Origin: Zunongwangia mangrovi | Lineage (GTDB): Bacteria > Bacteroidota > Bacteroidia > Flavobacteriales > Flavobacteriaceae | Reading direction: 5' to 3' | NCBI RefSeq assembly: GCF_900112105.1 | Contig: NZ_FOKV01000001.1 | Coordinates: 496,001 to 560,000, forward strand | Length of the DNA: 64,000 nt | In this document: in pieces, positions 32,548-42,423 of the stretch | Numbering within the stretch: position 1 is the first letter of the stretch | Layout: every line of letters begins with the position of its first letter | The notes under the pieces: model-generated | Seen by the model: only the letters and a program-made list of their open reading frames with translations | What the model was told of the DNA's origin: nothing | Databases searched by the model: none | Position numbers and translations under genes: made by a program

Positions 32548-34050
32548 TTATTCTTCGGTATCCCACCAAACTGGTGTCGTTAATCGTATTGCAGGATCAT
32601 TATTTGGCATATTTTCGTAATTACGATCTTCTTCATTGTACTCGTACATCATTGCTCTTAACCAATCATCTTCGCCAGGGAAGATACTAACGTTCACATT
32701 TTCCGGACGTTCTAAACCTGGATAAATGTCATCACTATAATCCACCCTTCTAAAATCTACCCAAGTTTCTGGGTTTAGCATATTTGCAATATATTTTTGA
32801 ACAAAGATCTGAGATAAGTCAAAACTTTCCTGACCAATTTCTTCATCGATTGTAGACATATATGCTGAAATTTCTTCAGAAGAAATATTTAATTTTTCCA
32901 GATCTGCCTCTACACCCTCCAAATAAGCAGAATATGCACCTGCTACATCACCGCTTCGATATCTAGCTTCAGCTTCAATGAATTTTACTTCAGAAAAAGT
33001 CATCATAAAAGTAGGTGAATCTGGCGAGGTATAGAATCCGCCATATCCAATAGAATAGTTATCTGCTTCTTCTGCATCTACTCCTGCTCCCGTTGGCACA
33101 CCCTGATAGCCTCCGTTAACAGCCTCTGGAACAATTACTGATAACCGGGGATCTTCGAAATCTTCTTCAATGTTCAATGGATCCTGCAAAAGTTCTACAA
33201 AAAATTCAGAAAAATAATCGAATCTGGTAGAGCCATAACCACTAACACTAAATGGCTGATTATCGTTACTGGCTTCTCCTCCACCGTATTCAATAAGCGC
33301 ATTATCTTCATTAGAAACAAACCCATTTTCTGCAGCTGTAATAACGGCTTGTGGATCGTAAGCATGTTCTCCAGAAGATTTTTTAGTAAGATGATTCAAA
33401 TATCTAGCTTTAATAGAGTTTGCAAAACGTCTCCATTGTGCTAAATCGCCATGATATAAAATATCTCCACCTTCATTGTCCAGGCCTAATTCACTCTCCA
33501 TATCTAGCTCCAGTAAAGCCTCATCTAATAATTGAAAAATTCTTTCGTAAACTTCTTCCTGAGTAGAAAACTCTGGCTCTAATTCTATCGTTTGTTCTGG
33601 ATCATAGCTATCGTCCATAACTATAGAACCATATTGATCTGTGGCCATTCCAAAAAGATAAGCTCTAAGTATCTTTCCTACTGCAGTATAATGTGGTGAA
33701 TTGTACTCTTCACCTAAATAAATTAGATCTGCCGTATTTGGCAATGCATAAACATATACATTTTGCCACAAAAAATAATTACCTGTAGTCAAAAAAGTAT
33801 TCCAGGATTCTGAATAATATGCTGCCGTATTTTGAGAACCATATTGCACGACTCCCAGTACTTCTCTAACTCCTCTATATTGCGCAGTTGCAACAGTGTT
33901 TTCTATAGCTCCTTCAATTCTATATTGTGGGGCCAACCCTGTATTGGTAGGTTGAGTTACTGAACTGTTCACATCAAAATAATCATCGCTACATGAAAAC
34001 GATGTTACCAATGCAGAAACAGCAAATATATAGTTATAAATCTTTTTCAT
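32548..34050 (-). CDS. SusD/RagB-family nutrient-binding outer-membrane lipoprotein
   Basis: The lipoprotein signal ends at SFSCSDD (Cys about 20). The body has the helical TPR-rich SusD pattern, for example LPNTADLIYLGEEYN and YTAVGKILRAYLFGMATDQY near 100-140, and a late EAEARYRSGDVAGAYSAYLE. It belongs to the SusD-like_2 branch, common in systems that bind non-starch ligands. The gene begins 5 nt after the SusC stop codon, so the pair forms a SusCD transporter complex. Murein or amino-sugar oligomers are the likely ligand from gene context only. Confidence 0.92.
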   Translation of the reverse strand: MKKIYNYIFAVSALVTSFSCSDDYFDVNSSVTQPTNTGLAPQYRIEGAIENTVATAQYRGVREVLGVVQYGSQNTAAYYSESWNTFLTTGNYFLWQNVYVYALPNTADLIYLGEEYNSPHYTAVGKILRAYLFGMATDQYGSIVMDDSYDPEQTIELEPEFSTQEEVYERIFQLLDEALLELDMESELGLDNEGGDILYHGDLAQWRRFANSIKARYLNHLTKKSSGEHAYDPQAVITAAENGFVSNEDNALIEYGGGEASNDNQPFSVSGYGSTRFDYFSEFFVELLQDPLNIEEDFEDPRLSVIVPEAVNGGYQGVPTGAGVDAEEADNYSIGYGGFYTSPDSPTFMMTFSEVKFIEAEARYRSGDVAGAYSAYLEGVEADLEKLNISSEEISAYMSTIDEEIGQESFDLSQIFVQKYIANMLNPETWVDFRRVDYSDDIYPGLERPENVNVSIFPGEDDWLRAMMYEYNEEDRNYENMPNNDPAIRLTTPVWWDTEE

Positions 34051-34055
34051 AATTC

Positions 34056-37000
34056 TTAAAATTTAAATCGTAATCCTACATCAAATCCTCTTGTGTTTGG
34101 TGTACCCAAATTATCAATACCCATAGATCCTGCTCCCTGTATACCGGCACCATACGTATTAACTTCTGGATCTACTCCAGAATACTCTGTTATAGTAAAT
34201 AGGTTTCTTCCCGTTACAGAAAGCTGAGCTGAAACTACATTAAATTTATCCAGAAAATCTGAAGGTAAATCATATGAAAACGTTACATATCTTAATCTTG
34301 CATATGAAGCATCTTCTATAAAATTTTCTGCATTTTGAGAATAATATTGCTGAAAATATTGCTGATCTGTAACCTCTACCGTATTTGGATTTCCATTTGC
34401 AGTTACACCTTCAACTACTCTCGTTCCTCCTGTAGATCTCCCCAAAGTTTCTTCAGCTAAACCATAATAGGCTAGAGCAGATTTTGTAGCATTATAAGCC
34501 TCCTGTCCTTGTACAATATCCAGAAGGAATGTAAAATTAAAGTTTTTGTAAGACAGTGTATTTGTTATTCCCAAAGTCCAATCAGGTAATCTATTTACAT
34601 CATCGTAGATTACTGTTTCTAATTCTGGTAATCCATCTGCACCAATTATAAATTCTCCTGCATCGTTTCTAACCGCCTGATAACCTCGAAGTCCAAATAG
34701 AGAACCTCCAAGTATAGCAGCACCAGCAGCAGTATTACCAAATGTCCATGAATCTGATAAATATACTTCGTCTAACTGCCCAGGCAATTCGATAACATCA
34801 CTTTGATTCACTCCCAAATTATAGGTCATATCCCATTGAAAATCACTTTCCCTAGGAAATAACTTAGCTGTTAATAAGGCTTCTATACCTTTATTCTCAA
34901 TGGAACCTCCATTTAAAGTCGCATAGAAAGTTCCTGCCGATGGTGGAACCCTAATATCCTCCAAAATTTGATTTTCAGACTTACTATAATAAAAACTCAT
35001 ATCGAGTCCTAATCTGTTTTCAAAAAATCGGGAGTCAAATCCAAATTCATAACTGTTCGTAAATTCAGGTTCTAACTCTGGATTACCAATATCGACCCCG
35101 TTATAAGTATAGGCAGAACTTGCAAGTGAGTTAATATTTGTTCCAAGAAAGCTCTCTAAAGCACCAATTGGAGCATCTTTACCTACTTTTGCCCAAGTAG
35201 CTCTTAATTTTAAATAGGTTAATCCATTATCTGAAGTAATATCATTACCTCCCTGGCTCAATAAATCTGTTAGAACTGCAGATGAACCTATCGAAGGATA
35301 AAAGAATGAACGATCTTCTTGTGGTAAAGTTGAGCTCCAGTCGTTTCTACCGGTAAAGTTTAAAAATAAAGCATCTTTCCATCCAAATTTTACTTCTCCA
35401 AAAACCCCAACGGCCCTTCTTCTTCTAATAATTTCTGTTATTGATTGATTTTCCTGAGAAACATTACCAATACTATAAATTCCTGGTGCCTGAAAACCAT
35501 CTCCATAAGTATACACTGTATGAACTTTTAAGTCTTCTACCATATTACCTACTAAAGCATCTACAGCAAAATCCTCTGTAATATCTTTATTATAGCTAAT
35601 AATTAAATTCGACGTAGTTCTTCTATTTTCTCTTTCAAACTGACTTATATAACCTTCTGATCTGTTTTCGATTAGTGAACCAGTACCAATAACCTGTTTA
35701 CTAAATTCCCTAAAATAATCTGTTCCCAGCTTATAGGAAATATTAAAATCATTTAGGAAATCATAGCTTACATTCACAATTCCCAGTAATCGATTTACTT
35801 TATTTTCATTAGGACTATTTTCTAAACTCCAGTATGGATTATCAAAAGTCTGATCATTATAAAACATTCTTTGAGAGCCATCGTCATTATAGTAATCCTG
35901 AATATCAATATTTACAGGATAGGACAATAAACTACTATAACTACTACCACTGGCATTTCCTTGTCTGGTACTTCCTATTTCACTTACAATATAATTTGCA
36001 GATGCACCTACAGTTAGTTTATCATTTACTTGAGAACTGGTATTAATCTTGAAAGAAGTTTTATCATAACTTGTTCCGTCAATTACACCATCTTGAGAAA
36101 GATCACCAATAGATAAATACATTGTTCCTTTTTCTGTACCTCCAGAATAGCTCACATTATGATTTTGTGTAACCGCGGTTTGATAAAAATCGCTGATATG
36201 ATCATAGGTTTGTGCCCCCGAAACTTCTGGTCCCCAACTAAACGGAGATTGAGTTTCATAACTAAATCCATCTGTACTCAATATTTGTGTTCCCTGTCCA
36301 TAATTTTGCTGTACGTCTGGAGTGCCTAAAACTTCGTCTACAGAAAATGTTCCTGAGTAAGAAACCGTGCTACTACCGGCCTTTCCTTTTTTAGTTGTAA
36401 TAATAACAGCTCCTTCTGCAGCCTGAATACCATAAAGAGCAGCCGCTGCAGGTCCTTTTAGAACAGATATATTTTCTATATCCTCAGGATTTAAATCGGC
36501 AGCGCGGTTAATGCTGGCTACAGTCAAACTAGATCCAGTAGAGTTATCAATAGGAATACCATCTACTACGAATAATGGCTGGTTGTCCCCGGTAATAGAT
36601 GTACCTCCACGAATTAGGATCACTGAAGAAGAACCAGGAGCTCCACCAGAATTTCCTATAGTTACCCCAGAGACTTTACCTTGCAGACCACTTACCACGT
36701 TTTGCTGATTTCCTTCTAAAACTTCTTCTGAAGTTACTTCTTGTACAGAATAACCTAGAGCTTTTTTCTCTCGCTCTATACCAAAAGATGTAACAACAAC
36801 CTCGTTTAAACTTTCTGTATCAACGGCCATGGTAATATTAAAAGCAGACTGATCTTCTACTTGTACCTCCTGAGTAGTAAAACCTATGGAAGAAAATACT
36901 AGAATTGCACCTTCAGCATTTGGAATGCTTAAACTGAATTTACCGTCAAAGTCGGTTACTGTACCTATATTCGAATTTTTTACCCGAACATTCACTCCAG

Positions 37001-37118
37001 GAAGCGGAATTTGATCTTCATCCACAACTGTTCCTGAAATGTCTCTCTCCTGTGCCCAAATCTGTATTGAAAACAATAAGAATAGCAACAAGACTGGTCG
37101 CTTGAATTGTCTTTTCAT
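34056..37118 (-). CDS. SusC/RagA-family TonB-linked outer-membrane transporter
   Basis: This 1020-residue protein has a signal peptide (1-22), a carboxypeptidase-like domain (about 25-105, ISGTVVDEDQIPLPGVNVRV), and the TonB-box/plug start LNEVVVTSFGIEREKKALGY. The plug (about 120-235) contains VSGVTIGNSGGAPGSSSVIL and PLFVVDGIPIDNSTG, and a 22-strand barrel extends to the terminal Phe (RFKF). It imports ligands captured by SusD. A good promoter, TTG-N20-TAAGTTTG, lies upstream on the minus strand, and the gene faces a divergent DeoR regulator. Confidence 0.95.
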   Translation of the reverse strand: MKRQFKRPVLLLFLLFSIQIWAQERDISGTVVDEDQIPLPGVNVRVKNSNIGTVTDFDGKFSLSIPNAEGAILVFSSIGFTTQEVQVEDQSAFNITMAVDTESLNEVVVTSFGIEREKKALGYSVQEVTSEEVLEGNQQNVVSGLQGKVSGVTIGNSGGAPGSSSVILIRGGTSITGDNQPLFVVDGIPIDNSTGSSLTVASINRAADLNPEDIENISVLKGPAAAALYGIQAAEGAVIITTKKGKAGSSTVSYSGTFSVDEVLGTPDVQQNYGQGTQILSTDGFSYETQSPFSWGPEVSGAQTYDHISDFYQTAVTQNHNVSYSGGTEKGTMYLSIGDLSQDGVIDGTSYDKTSFKINTSSQVNDKLTVGASANYIVSEIGSTRQGNASGSSYSSLLSYPVNIDIQDYYNDDGSQRMFYNDQTFDNPYWSLENSPNENKVNRLLGIVNVSYDFLNDFNISYKLGTDYFREFSKQVIGTGSLIENRSEGYISQFERENRRTTSNLIISYNKDITEDFAVDALVGNMVEDLKVHTVYTYGDGFQAPGIYSIGNVSQENQSITEIIRRRRAVGVFGEVKFGWKDALFLNFTGRNDWSSTLPQEDRSFFYPSIGSSAVLTDLLSQGGNDITSDNGLTYLKLRATWAKVGKDAPIGALESFLGTNINSLASSAYTYNGVDIGNPELEPEFTNSYEFGFDSRFFENRLGLDMSFYYSKSENQILEDIRVPPSAGTFYATLNGGSIENKGIEALLTAKLFPRESDFQWDMTYNLGVNQSDVIELPGQLDEVYLSDSWTFGNTAAGAAILGGSLFGLRGYQAVRNDAGEFIIGADGLPELETVIYDDVNRLPDWTLGITNTLSYKNFNFTFLLDIVQGQEAYNATKSALAYYGLAEETLGRSTGGTRVVEGVTANGNPNTVEVTDQQYFQQYYSQNAENFIEDASYARLRYVTFSYDLPSDFLDKFNVVSAQLSVTGRNLFTITEYSGVDPEVNTYGAGIQGAGSMGIDNLGTPNTRGFDVGLRFKF

Positions 37119-37146
37119 AGTAGTTCGTTAACAATTAGTTATAAAA

Positions 37147-37177
37147 CAAACTTATTATTTAAATTTTCTAAAAGCAA
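37147..37177 (-). promoter_or_regulatory. Promoter of the susCD-epimerase operon
   Basis: On the minus strand TTG (complement of 37175-37177) and TAAGTTTG (complement of 37147-37154) are 20 nt apart. Transcription would start near 37141, about 22 nt before the susC start. Confidence 0.65.
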
Positions 37178-37257
37178 TAAAAAGTAGCATTTATTAAAAA
37201 ATAATGCAATATTTAAAGTTAAATAATATATTTATTGCGATAAAAAGCAGCATTTTA
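37174..37257. promoter_or_regulatory. Pair of direct repeats, candidate DeoR operators
   Basis: GCRATAAAAAGYAGCATTTA occurs at 37174-37193 and 37237-37256 with two differences and 63 nt between starts, six helical turns. The proximal copy covers the -33 element of the susC promoter. The site lies between susC and the divergent DeoR gene. Confidence 0.5.
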
Positions 37258-37378
37258 CCATGTTTCAATAAAAATTATTTTTTAATAAATCATCTATATT
37301 TTAACGTATTGTATAGTTTTTATCGATATTTAGCCTTGATATAAACTATGCAAATATCAAATTGTAATTATTCCTACA

Positions 37379-38134
37379 ATGAAAAAAAAAGAACGACACG
37401 AGATTATTTTAAACGAAGTTCATTTACATAACAGAGTACTGCTAAGCGACTTAACTAATATTCTTAATGTCTCTATGGATACTGTAAGAAGAGATCTTGT
37501 AGAATTGGATAAAGAAAAACAATTAAAAAAGGTTCACGGCGGCGCGGTATCTAATGGTTTCAATATACACTCTGATCAAAATCGAGAGATCTATGAGTAT
37601 GAAAATAAGTCAGTCATCGCTAAAAAAGGCATTTCCCTTTTAAATCATGGTGATGTTGTGCTTATAACGGGTGGGTCTACAAATTTAGAACTGGCAAAAT
37701 TATTACCAAAAAAGATGAATCTTACCTTTTTTACGCCCAGCCTACCTATGGCGGTAGAATTGCTTAATAATTCATCTATGCTAAGCGAAGTACACTTAAT
37801 TGGCGGAAAACTCTCTAAAGGATCTCAATTAGCTACCGGTGGAAGTTCTATTAATACTTTAGCTGAAATTACTGCAGATATTTGCTTTCTAGGAACCGGT
37901 TATATGGATTTAGAAAAAGGAATTACTGAAATTGATTGGGAAATTGCTCAGATGAAGAAAGCAATGGTCAATTCTTCAAAAAAGATCGTTTCCCTAAGTA
38001 TTTCTAAAAAATTGAATACCATAAACCGCTATAAGATCTGTGATCTTACGCAAGTAGACACCATGGTAACCGAATTAGACCCTTCAGATAAAAGCCTTGA
38101 AAAATATCAAAAAGCAGGTCTAAAATTGCTCTAA
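37379..38134 (+). CDS. DeoR-family transcriptional regulator
   Basis: The protein has 251 residues. The N-terminal winged HTH is canonical: HEIILNEVHLHNRVLLSDLT, SMDTVRRDLVELDKEKQLKK, then VHGGAV at about 53-58. The effector domain contains VVLITGGSTNLELAKLLP and ADICFLGTGYMDLEKGITE, the phosphosugar-binding DeoRC fold. It is divergent from susC, with a pair of direct repeats in the gap, and convergent with murQ. It probably senses a sugar phosphate such as MurNAc-6-P or GlcNAc-6-P and controls the murein-scavenging operons. Confidence 0.9.
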   Translation: MKKKERHEIILNEVHLHNRVLLSDLTNILNVSMDTVRRDLVELDKEKQLKKVHGGAVSNGFNIHSDQNREIYEYENKSVIAKKGISLLNHGDVVLITGGSTNLELAKLLPKKMNLTFFTPSLPMAVELLNNSSMLSEVHLIGGKLSKGSQLATGGSSINTLAEITADICFLGTGYMDLEKGITEIDWEIAQMKKAMVNSSKKIVSLSISKKLNTINRYKICDLTQVDTMVTELDPSDKSLEKYQKAGLKLL

Positions 38135-38253
38135 ACTATAAGCCGATATTCGATATTATTTGAGCTCTTTTTTATAATTGATAACTCCTTGAGGGAAAAA
38201 CCAAGAGCGTTAATTTGAAGATTATTCCTTATTTAAAGTAAGACAAGAAATTT

Positions 38254-39069
38254 TTAATCTCGATTATCGAGTAAGACATTTCTAACGCTACCATGTTTCA
38301 GTAAAAGCTCTTTAGCTTCAGCTTCTGGTACATTAAGCTCGTCCATGATCATTTGCGTACCGCGACCAACCAGCTTTTTGTTAGAAAGCTGCATATCTAC
38401 CATTCGGTTGCCTTTAACTTTCCCCAATTTGATCATCACGCTGGTAGAAATCATATTCAGCACCATCTTTTGAGCAGTACCAGCTTTCATTCTTGTACTA
38501 CCGGTCACAAATTCTGGTCCTGTAACTACTTCAACAGGAAATTCTGCTGCTTCACCTAATGGGCTGCCACTGCTACAGGCTACACATCCTGTTGATATTC
38601 CCTGTTTTCTAGCCTCATTTATTCCGCCGATAACATAAGGAGTTGTGCCCGAAGCTGCAATACCAACAAGTGTATCATTTACTGAAATTTGATACTTCTG
38701 AAGATCTTTCCAGGCTTGTAAAGTATCATCTTCGGCATTTTCAACCGCATTTCTAAGAGCAGTATCACCACCAGCAATTAAACCAATAACTATATCTGGA
38801 GTTACGCCAAATGTTGGTGGACATTCTGAAGCATCTAAAACTCCCAATCTACCACTGGTACCGGCACCAATGTAAAATAACCGACCTCCTTTTTGCATAT
38901 TTTCAACAATTACATCTACCAGCTTTTCTATAGCAGGAAGCTGCTTTTGTACATTTTCAGCAATTGTTTGATCTTCTTTATTGATGTTCGACAGCAAATC
39001 TGCCGTGCTCATCTTTTCAAGATCGTTATATTTTGACTGCTTTTCGGTATCGGGTTGTTTACTCTCCAT
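38254..39069 (-). CDS. murQ: N-acetylmuramic acid 6-phosphate etherase
   Basis: MurQ cleaves the lactyl ether of MurNAc-6-phosphate, giving GlcNAc-6-phosphate and D-lactate. The 271-residue protein has the SIS-domain signatures FYIGAGTSGRLGVLDASECP, GLIAGGDTALRNAVENAEDD, GIAASGTTPYVIGGINEARK and PEFVTGSTRMKAGTAQKMVL. It is the last gene of the MFS-GH20-murQ operon, 29 nt behind the hexosaminidase. The product feeds directly into NagB. The palindrome CTCGATTATCGAG encodes its last residues (LDNR), so one copy of this dispersed repeat is inside the coding sequence. Confidence 0.96.
   Translation of the reverse strand: MESKQPDTEKQSKYNDLEKMSTADLLSNINKEDQTIAENVQKQLPAIEKLVDVIVENMQKGGRLFYIGAGTSGRLGVLDASECPPTFGVTPDIVIGLIAGGDTALRNAVENAEDDTLQAWKDLQKYQISVNDTLVGIAASGTTPYVIGGINEARKQGISTGCVACSSGSPLGEAAEFPVEVVTGPEFVTGSTRMKAGTAQKMVLNMISTSVMIKLGKVKGNRMVDMQLSNKKLVGRGTQMIMDELNVPEAEAKELLLKHGSVRNVLLDNRD
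38259..38271. repeat. Palindrome CTCGATTATCGAG, copy 2 of 3
   Basis: It lies inside the 3' end of murQ, with the same TTTAAT flank and GTAAGA on the other side as copy 3. Confidence 0.7.
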
Positions 39070-39098
39070 CAGATAATATTAGCTCTCGCAATTTCCGA

Positions 39099-40640
39099 TT
39101 ATTTTTCTACTGTAGAAAATACTCCTTTAATTTTTGTTGCATTCCACTGCACATCTGGGGTATTGTAAAAGTTAATTCCGAGGTAATCCAGGCGTTTCCC
39201 ATGAGTTCCTAAACGCTTGGTAAATTCAGAATAATCTTTCTTTTTCGGTGAAGACCAGCCAACTTCGGCAACAGCGATACTTCTTGGCCAAAGACGGTCG
39301 TCTGCAGTTGCATCGCTATGTACAAGCTCTGTCCAAACCGCAGCTTCGACACCTATAGCATTCTCATTTTCAGAAACAAAATCGTAAACGTTCTTTAAGG
39401 AAACTCCGTCTTTTTTACACCAGCTATAGGTATTTGGCTGATTTGGAATATTCCCGTGATCTAAATAAAAATTTTTACAAATAGATTCGATAATCCTAGT
39501 ATCTACAACACTTTTGGTGGTACCCGTCCAACGCTGACTAATAAACGAATCGTCTACTTTTGCCTGGGTAACTTCTTCCCAACCAATAGCAGTTTTGCCG
39601 TTTTCGCGAACAATTTTTTCAGCTTTTACTACAAATTCTTTGTAATGCTCATCTTCGATCTCGTCACCGCCAATATGTAAATAAGGACCATCGGTAATTT
39701 CAGCAAGCTCGGCAATTACATCACTAATAAAATCGTAAACCACGGGTTTTTCCATACAAAATTTACTCCATCCCACATTGGTTCCATGAAATGGTTCTGG
39801 TGGTGTTGCACGTTTTGGCTCCAAATTCTCGAAATTATCACAGCTTAATTCTGGATATCCCTGCAGGGCCGCATAGGTATGACCCGGCATATCGACTTCA
39901 GGAATAATTATTACATTACGCTCTTTTGCATAGGCCTGTAATTCTTTAAATTCAGCCTGAGTTAGATAACCGGCACGCCCATTCTCTACAGCAGACTGCC
40001 CTCCTATCTCGGTTAATTTTGGCCATTTTTTGATCTCAATTCTCCAACCCTGGTCGTCGCTTAAATGAATATGAAAACGATTCAATTTATAAAGCGCCAT
40101 ACGATCTACATGCTTTTTTAGATAATCCAGATCGAAAAAACTTCTGGCAACATCGATCATGCTTCCACGCCATTCGTAAAAAGGTTTATCTGTAATGCTA
40201 ACCGCTGGAATACCAAATTCTGAAGTGATTTTACCATTTTCCACTTCAGCTGGAAACAATTGGCGAAGCGTTATTATTCCGTAGAAAAGTCCGGCATTAG
40301 TAGCGGCTTCAATTTTAATTTTTTCTGAAGTTACCTTAAGCTGATAACCTTCATTTCCTAAAGAAGAAGAAAGATTTTTATCGATTTTCAATGAAACGAT
40401 AGCTTCCTTTTCTGAAGCTTTTTCAAGCTCACTTCCTGCAGTATTCAATAGTGCTTTTAGCCATTTTAAACTTTTTTCAGCTTCAGCATCTGCATAAAAA
40501 GTTAGCCTAGATGAAAACTGAAATTCGCTATTTTTCCATTCAATTTTGGAAGGCTTGGGAATTATAGCCGGTTTATCCTGTGCTAAAACACCTAAAAAGA
40601 TGAATACTGAAAAGAAAACAGAAAAGAAAGAACGTTTCAT
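39099..40640 (-). CDS. GH20 beta-N-acetylhexosaminidase
   Basis: A signal peptide (1-20) directs export. Residues about 22-145 are the GH20 N-terminal domain, followed by the catalytic barrel with GSMIDVARSFFDLDYLKKHV, FHIHLSDDQGWRIEI, IIPEVDMPGHTYAALQGYPE and the acid pair LHIGGDEIEDEH at about 318-329. It removes terminal GlcNAc from chitin or murein-derived oligomers. It sits between the transporter and murQ genes in one operon, supporting its use on GlcNAc-MurNAc fragments. Length 513 is ordinary for the family. Confidence 0.94.
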   Translation of the reverse strand: MKRSFFSVFFSVFIFLGVLAQDKPAIIPKPSKIEWKNSEFQFSSRLTFYADAEAEKSLKWLKALLNTAGSELEKASEKEAIVSLKIDKNLSSSLGNEGYQLKVTSEKIKIEAATNAGLFYGIITLRQLFPAEVENGKITSEFGIPAVSITDKPFYEWRGSMIDVARSFFDLDYLKKHVDRMALYKLNRFHIHLSDDQGWRIEIKKWPKLTEIGGQSAVENGRAGYLTQAEFKELQAYAKERNVIIIPEVDMPGHTYAALQGYPELSCDNFENLEPKRATPPEPFHGTNVGWSKFCMEKPVVYDFISDVIAELAEITDGPYLHIGGDEIEDEHYKEFVVKAEKIVRENGKTAIGWEEVTQAKVDDSFISQRWTGTTKSVVDTRIIESICKNFYLDHGNIPNQPNTYSWCKKDGVSLKNVYDFVSENENAIGVEAAVWTELVHSDATADDRLWPRSIAVAEVGWSSPKKKDYSEFTKRLGTHGKRLDYLGINFYNTPDVQWNATKIKGVFSTVEK

Positions 40641-40709
40641 ATTTATATTTTTAATCCCCCATTGAGTGTTTAATTCCCCGAGGTTTGATTCATTAAATCC
40701 AAGATGTGC

Positions 40710-41969
40710 TTATCTAATCTTATGTCCCTTAACGGCAAAGAAAAGAATGTATAAATAACACGGAATCACTACCCAATATGCCTGCTGAAGCCCAAAGCTA
40801 TCTGCTAAAGAACCATAAGCCAAAGGAACGATCGCACCACCGGCAATAGCCATGATCAAGAATGAAGAAGCTATTTTAGTGAATCTTCCAAGACCGTCTA
40901 AAGCTAAAGGCCAGATTGCAGGAAAAACAACCGCATTTGCTAAACCAAGCATCGATATACAAAGTACGGAAACAAAACCTTCAGTAAAAATAGCCGCTAA
41001 ACCTAAGATAATACCTAAGATTCCTGAAATTTGTAATGCTTTTGCCTGACTAATATATTTTGGAATAGTAACAGTCCCGATCAAATAACCAACGATCATT
41101 GCCGCTAGTGTATAGGATGTAAATTGTAAAGCCGCTTCAGAAGCAATTCCCTGCCCATCTTTTGCATAGGTAATTACTGTATCACCGGCAATAACCTCTA
41201 CACCAACGTAAAGAAACATCGCTAAAGTTCCTAAAAGTAAATTAGGAAATTGGAAAACACTGGTTTTATTTTTATTAGCTTCTGCTAAACTTTCATCTTC
41301 TTTGTCAGTTTCAATTTCTGGTAAAGAAGAAAAATAAATTAAAACCGCTAAACCTACAAGAACGATCGCCATTACGATATAAGGCATCTCAACTCGTGAA
41401 GAAAGCAAATCTAATTCGGCTTCACGCTCGGCTCCGGTTAAGGTGCTAAGTTTCGCTTCCACCTGATCCATATTTTTAAGTAATATGGCTCCAATCGTTA
41501 AAGGTGCTAAAATACCTGCAACCTTATTACAAATACCCATAATACTAATACGCTTCGCAGCACTTTCTATTGGGCCTAAAACGGTGATATATGGATTTGC
41601 AGCAGATTGTAATAAAGCTAAACCTGTTCCCTGAACAAACAATCCTGTTAAAAATAAAGCATAAGTTCTTGATGCTGCAGCCGGGATGAATATTAAAGCA
41701 CCAACTGCCATCACAACTAATCCAAGCCCCATTCCTTTTTTGAAACCTGTTTTTTCTAAAACTTTAGCTGAAGGAATTGCCATCACAAAATAAGAGATGT
41801 AAGATGCAAATGCTACAAAGAACGACTGGAAGTTATTAAGATCGTTCGCTGTTTTTAAATAAGGGATTAAAACTGAGTTTAACCAGGTTACAAATCCAAA
41901 GATGAAAAATAAAACACCTATAATGATTATAGATTTACTGGTTCCTGAAGTTTTCGAGTTATCGCTCAT
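40710..41969 (-). CDS. Sugar MFS transporter (FucP/NagP-like), probable amino-sugar importer
   Basis: The 419-residue protein has twelve predicted membrane helices. It begins with SIIIIGVLFFIFGFVTWLNS, then FFVAFASYISYFVMAIPSAK and GTGLALLQSAANPYITVLGP, the signatures of the FucP sugar:proton symporter family. It is the first gene of the operon with GH20 and murQ, which argues for uptake of MurNAc or GlcNAc. Since MurQ needs a 6-phosphate and this is not a phosphotransferase, a kinase must exist elsewhere; none is evident here. Confidence 0.88.
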   Translation of the reverse strand: MSDNSKTSGTSKSIIIIGVLFFIFGFVTWLNSVLIPYLKTANDLNNFQSFFVAFASYISYFVMAIPSAKVLEKTGFKKGMGLGLVVMAVGALIFIPAAASRTYALFLTGLFVQGTGLALLQSAANPYITVLGPIESAAKRISIMGICNKVAGILAPLTIGAILLKNMDQVEAKLSTLTGAEREAELDLLSSRVEMPYIVMAIVLVGLAVLIYFSSLPEIETDKEDESLAEANKNKTSVFQFPNLLLGTLAMFLYVGVEVIAGDTVITYAKDGQGIASEAALQFTSYTLAAMIVGYLIGTVTIPKYISQAKALQISGILGIILGLAAIFTEGFVSVLCISMLGLANAVVFPAIWPLALDGLGRFTKIASSFLIMAIAGGAIVPLAYGSLADSFGLQQAYWVVIPCYLYILFFAVKGHKIR

Positions 41970-42423
41970 AATATTTATTTACTCGTGTTTTAAATTAGCA
42001 TTTTAAAAAAGCTTAAATTCAAATCATTAAAATTTTCTAAAAAGACTTTCTACAAAAAAAAGAAACTTTTTTATAAAACTTAAACACTTTATTAACTTTT
42101 TTTATAATTAAAAAGAACATAATCTAAATTTTTATTTAGAATTATCTATAATTTCGAGCCAAAACTTGAATTTTTAAAGAGCCATTTAAAGTTTACATCA
42201 GGTATTTGAAATAAACTATATTTGCAGCCCAAAAATTTTATAACTATACTGTCAAATATTATAATATTTTGATTGATTTTTGATCATAAAATTTGGGTTC
42301 GCTTTAAAATGATGGTTTTACAAATTACAAGCTATCCTATTTAAAACGAATTATTTAAAAGATATTGAGGGAAAACCTCAGCTACATCCAAGTTTGGATA
42401 TAATTTAAAATGTTCACAATTGC
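41970..42423. other. Divergent intergenic region with the lepA leader
   Basis: About 450 bp of AT-rich DNA without a gene. On the lepA side a TATATTTG box at 42217-42224 predicts a leader of about 190 nt. That leader contains hairpins TGAGG-gaaaa-CCTCA (42366-42380) and ATCCA-agtt-TGGAT (42386-42399). Confidence 0.5.
42217..42224 (+). promoter_or_regulatory. -7 box of a probable lepA promoter
   Basis: TATATTTG matches TAnnTTTG. A start near 42230 gives a leader of about 190 nt. The -33 element is not clear. Confidence 0.5.
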
